This document shows positions 5,354 through 6,502 of a DNA stretch of 6,502 nucleotides, in pieces. A program made the position numbers and the translations under genes. Location: contig DDLU01000213.1 in the NCBI GenBank assembly GCA_002340305.1, forward strand, positions 1 through 6,502, in the 5' to 3' direction. Positions within the stretch are counted from its first letter, which is position 1; each line of letters opens with the position of its first letter. The notes below the pieces were generated by a model that saw nothing but the letters and a program-made list of their open reading frames with translations, did not search any database and had not been told where the DNA came from. Origin of the DNA: Desulfovibrio sp. UBA2564. GTDB taxonomy: Bacteria > Desulfobacterota > Desulfovibrionia > Desulfovibrionales > Desulfovibrionaceae.

Positions 5354-5359
5354 ATAAAA

Positions 5360-5539
5360 ATGTTCGGTTTAGGTATAACAGAAATTCTTTTGATCTTGGG
5401 TATCATCATCCTGATTTTCGGAGCTAAAAAACTTCCCGAAGTGGGTAGCGGACTGGGACGTGCAATTCAGAATTTTAAAAAGGCAAGCAGTGAGTCTGAA
5501 GAAATTGACGTGACTCCGTCAAAAGACAAAGACGCCTAG
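5360..5539 (+). CDS. tatA: Twin-arginine translocase subunit TatA/TatE
   Basis: A 59-residue inner-membrane protein that oligomerises to form the passage for folded Tat substrates recruited by TatC. The order of elements is typical. A short periplasmic N-terminus carries polar residue E8, and one membrane helix spans about residues 6-20. The F20-G21 hinge and K23-K24-L25-P26 come next, then an amphipathic helix LGRAIQNFKKA that includes the conserved F39, then a short acidic tail ending SKDKDA. The length is at the low end of the TatA range (about 55-90) and far below TatB, so TatA/E is preferred over TatB. It is a single-gene unit with its own promoter and downstream hairpins; no tatB or tatC is in the window, so these must lie elsewhere. 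It is easily missed because of its size. Confidence 0.95.
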   Translation: MFGLGITEILLILGIIILIFGAKKLPEVGSGLGRAIQNFKKASSESEEIDVTPSKDKDA

Positions 5540-5573
5540 GCTGCCGATAAAGCACCATCTGCGGCGTTACTGC

Positions 5574-5626
5574 AAAAAAGCCAGAAACTCACGTATTATT
5601 TATACGCTTGGTTCCTGCCTTTTTTT
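5574..5626. terminator. Rho-independent terminator after tatA, possibly bidirectional
   Basis: An imperfect hairpin flanked by AAAAAA on the left and a seven-T run on the right. Outer arms are AAAAAAGCCAGAAAC and GTTCCTGCCTTTTTT with two non-Watson-Crick positions. An inner stem CGTAT/ATACG closes a five-base loop. It lies 35 nt past the tatA stop. Confidence 0.6.
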
Positions 5627-5672
5627 GTTCCTTACATATGGAACTTTCTCAACAGCCTATGTATTTGCCTGC

Positions 5673-5711
5673 AAAAGCCCCGGTTTGTTTTTCAAGCCGG
5701 GGTTTTATTTT
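5673..5711. terminator. Strong bidirectional terminator between tatA and pgsA
   Basis: Stem CCCCGGTTTG (5678-5687) pairs with CAAGCCGGGG (5693-5702), with one G-T wobble, around a TTTTT loop. It is preceded by AAAA and followed by TTTTATTTT, so a U-tract exists in both directions. The pgsA stop codon (5705-5707) lies within its right flank, so the hairpin begins immediately after pgsA translation ends. Confidence 0.8.
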
Positions 5712-6280
5712 GCCCCGTTCTCAACTTCTTCAGCGAACATGGTCAGCCCGCGCCTGAGATAAATAGTTCCGGAAATAAAAGTAAAAACAGCAGTGATTAT
5801 CTCCATCTCTGGATGCAGAAAGCTGACATCAATCCCGAAGGCCAAGCCGGTAAGCACGGAAAAGATGACTAGAAGCTGTAAGGCCGTGGTTATCTTGCTG
5901 GTCCAAAGAGGCTGAATCCTCTTCTCCACTTCCACGCCATAAAATTTGAGTAAGAAAAGTCCGCCGACAATAATCAGATCGCGGGAAACGGCAAGAACGG
6001 TCAGCCAGACAGGCACCATCCCCTGTACAGACAGGCAGATAAAGGAAGTAACAAGAAGAATCTTATCGGCAAGAGGATCAATCATGGCTCCGAAATCGGT
6101 GCGCTGTTTCATGACCCGGGCCAGAAAACCATCAAGACCATCTGAAATTCCGGCAACCATAAACAGCAGCCATGCAGTCAGGAAATTGCTGTCGAGATAG
6201 GCAATGACGAATCCCGGAGTCAGCAATATCCTGAAAATGGTAATCAGATTTGGTATAGTCCAGATTTTCCGGCTCTGCAC
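5705..6280 (-). CDS. pgsA: CDP-diacylglycerol--glycerol-3-phosphate 3-phosphatidyltransferase
   Basis: This integral inner-membrane enzyme transfers a phosphatidyl group from CDP-diacylglycerol to glycerol 3-phosphate, giving phosphatidylglycerophosphate, the precursor of phosphatidylglycerol and cardiolipin. The 191 residues match the usual 180-200. The complete CDP-alcohol phosphotransferase signature is present: D47-G-x-D50-G-x-x-A54-R55, eight residues, G64, three residues, D68, three residues, D72. The N-terminal IWTIPNLITIFRILLTP is characteristic of PgsA, compared with phosphatidylserine synthase or other members. Several hydrophobic segments follow. The start is GTG at 6280, with AAGGA seven bases upstream in the 13-nt gap after the preceding gene, so the two are probably co-transcribed. 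A strong hairpin ends the unit. Confidence 0.95.
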   Translation of the reverse strand: MQSRKIWTIPNLITIFRILLTPGFVIAYLDSNFLTAWLLFMVAGISDGLDGFLARVMKQRTDFGAMIDPLADKILLVTSFICLSVQGMVPVWLTVLAVSRDLIIVGGLFLLKFYGVEVEKRIQPLWTSKITTALQLLVIFSVLTGLAFGIDVSFLHPEMEIITAVFTFISGTIYLRRGLTMFAEEVENGAK

Positions 6281-6293
6281 TAGTCCTTCCTTG

Positions 6294-6502
6294 TTATTTT
6301 GGCTCCTCTAAGCCCTCCAGACTGAAATTCAGCCCACGGGGAGGCAGATAATCATTCAGGTAACTCCGCAGCACCCACTGGTCGGAAACTTCAAGAGACC
6401 AGCTGGCAGAGACCGCGGTAGGCTTCATCTCAACGTCAAGCAACTTCACTTCCTGTACGGCGGAATCCCACGACTTGAGTTTACGCCCGAATTCGCGGAC
6501 CC
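6294..6502 (-). CDS. C-terminal fragment of an unrecognised protein upstream of pgsA
   Basis: The last 68 residues of a gene that enters from the right edge; the frame is open to the boundary and ends in TAA at 6294-6296. Visible residues begin VREFGRKLKSWDSAVQEVK and continue through a strand-rich section (KLLDVEMKPTAVSASWSLEV) to a C-terminus ending GLEEPK. Alternating hydrophobic residues suggest a beta-sheet domain, with no membrane segment. I do not recognise the family. Codon use and the 13-nt distance to pgsA, with the pgsA ribosome-binding site in the gap, support a real coding region in the same operon. Confidence 0.7.
   Translation of the reverse strand, partial: VREFGRKLKSWDSAVQEVKLLDVEMKPTAVSASWSLEVSDQWVLRSYLNDYLPPRGLNFSLEGLEEPK

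Larger units (their letters stand above)
5165..5359. other. Divergent intergenic region between the cysteine-rich gene and tatA
   Basis: A 195-nt gap that must hold the start of tatA transcription on the plus strand and probably that of the cysteine-rich gene on the minus strand. The plus-strand promoter is clear (5301-5329). For the minus strand only weak boxes are visible near 5230-5265 (TTTACA with CATACT about 15 nt on). A short GGCC-TGT-GGCC inverted repeat lies at about 5189-5199. No known riboswitch or RNA gene was recognised. Confidence 0.5.

Noticed and set aside
1..6502. tRNA, rRNA, CRISPR, prophage, transposase or defence genes
   Set aside because: None was recognised on either strand; the content is ordinary chromosomal genes with short gaps.

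Overview
The window is a stretch of bacterial chromosome at roughly mid-40s percent GC by eye, with compact gene packing. No phage, transposon, CRISPR or resistance genes were seen. Protein character and gene content point to a Gram-negative anaerobe of the Desulfovibrio type (Desulfovibrionales, perhaps a marine low-GC member). The basis is a DivIVA protein beside single-unit YggT, a TatA with an FG hinge, and an IlvB of the bacterial anabolic type. This placement rests on recognition, not on a database search.

Region 1 (1-2931, minus strand) is one tight operon read right to left: yggT, divIVA, yggU, a DUF465/YdcH-like gene, then ilvB, which runs off the left edge. The junctions are 15 nt, a 4-nt GTGA overlap, 29 nt and 12 nt. 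Envelope and division-type genes therefore probably share a transcript with the first committed enzyme of branched-chain amino-acid synthesis. A 206-nt spacer upstream (2932-3137) probably holds the promoter and a short A-rich segment with a 10-bp period.

Region 2 (3138-5164, minus strand) holds three genes: a cysteine-rich 122-residue protein, an unrecognised acidic 265-residue protein with a GTG start, and a HAD phosphatase. The last two are 12 nt apart and look translationally coupled. The 152-nt gap after the cysteine-rich gene is crowded with palindromes and resembles an intergenic repeat element.

Region 3 (5165-5704) holds a lone tatA gene on the plus strand. It has its own sigma70-like promoter and is followed by two hairpins with A/T flanks that separate it from the convergent pgsA.

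Region 4 (5705-6502, minus strand) is pgsA (phosphatidylglycerophosphate synthase), 13 nt downstream of the C-terminal end of an unrecognised gene cut by the right edge.

Most of the window is ordinary core genome. The best leads are the yggT-divIVA-yggU-ilvB gene order, the altered membrane-binding tip of DivIVA, the cysteine-rich protein and the palindrome-rich intergenic element. No clearly new system is demonstrated.
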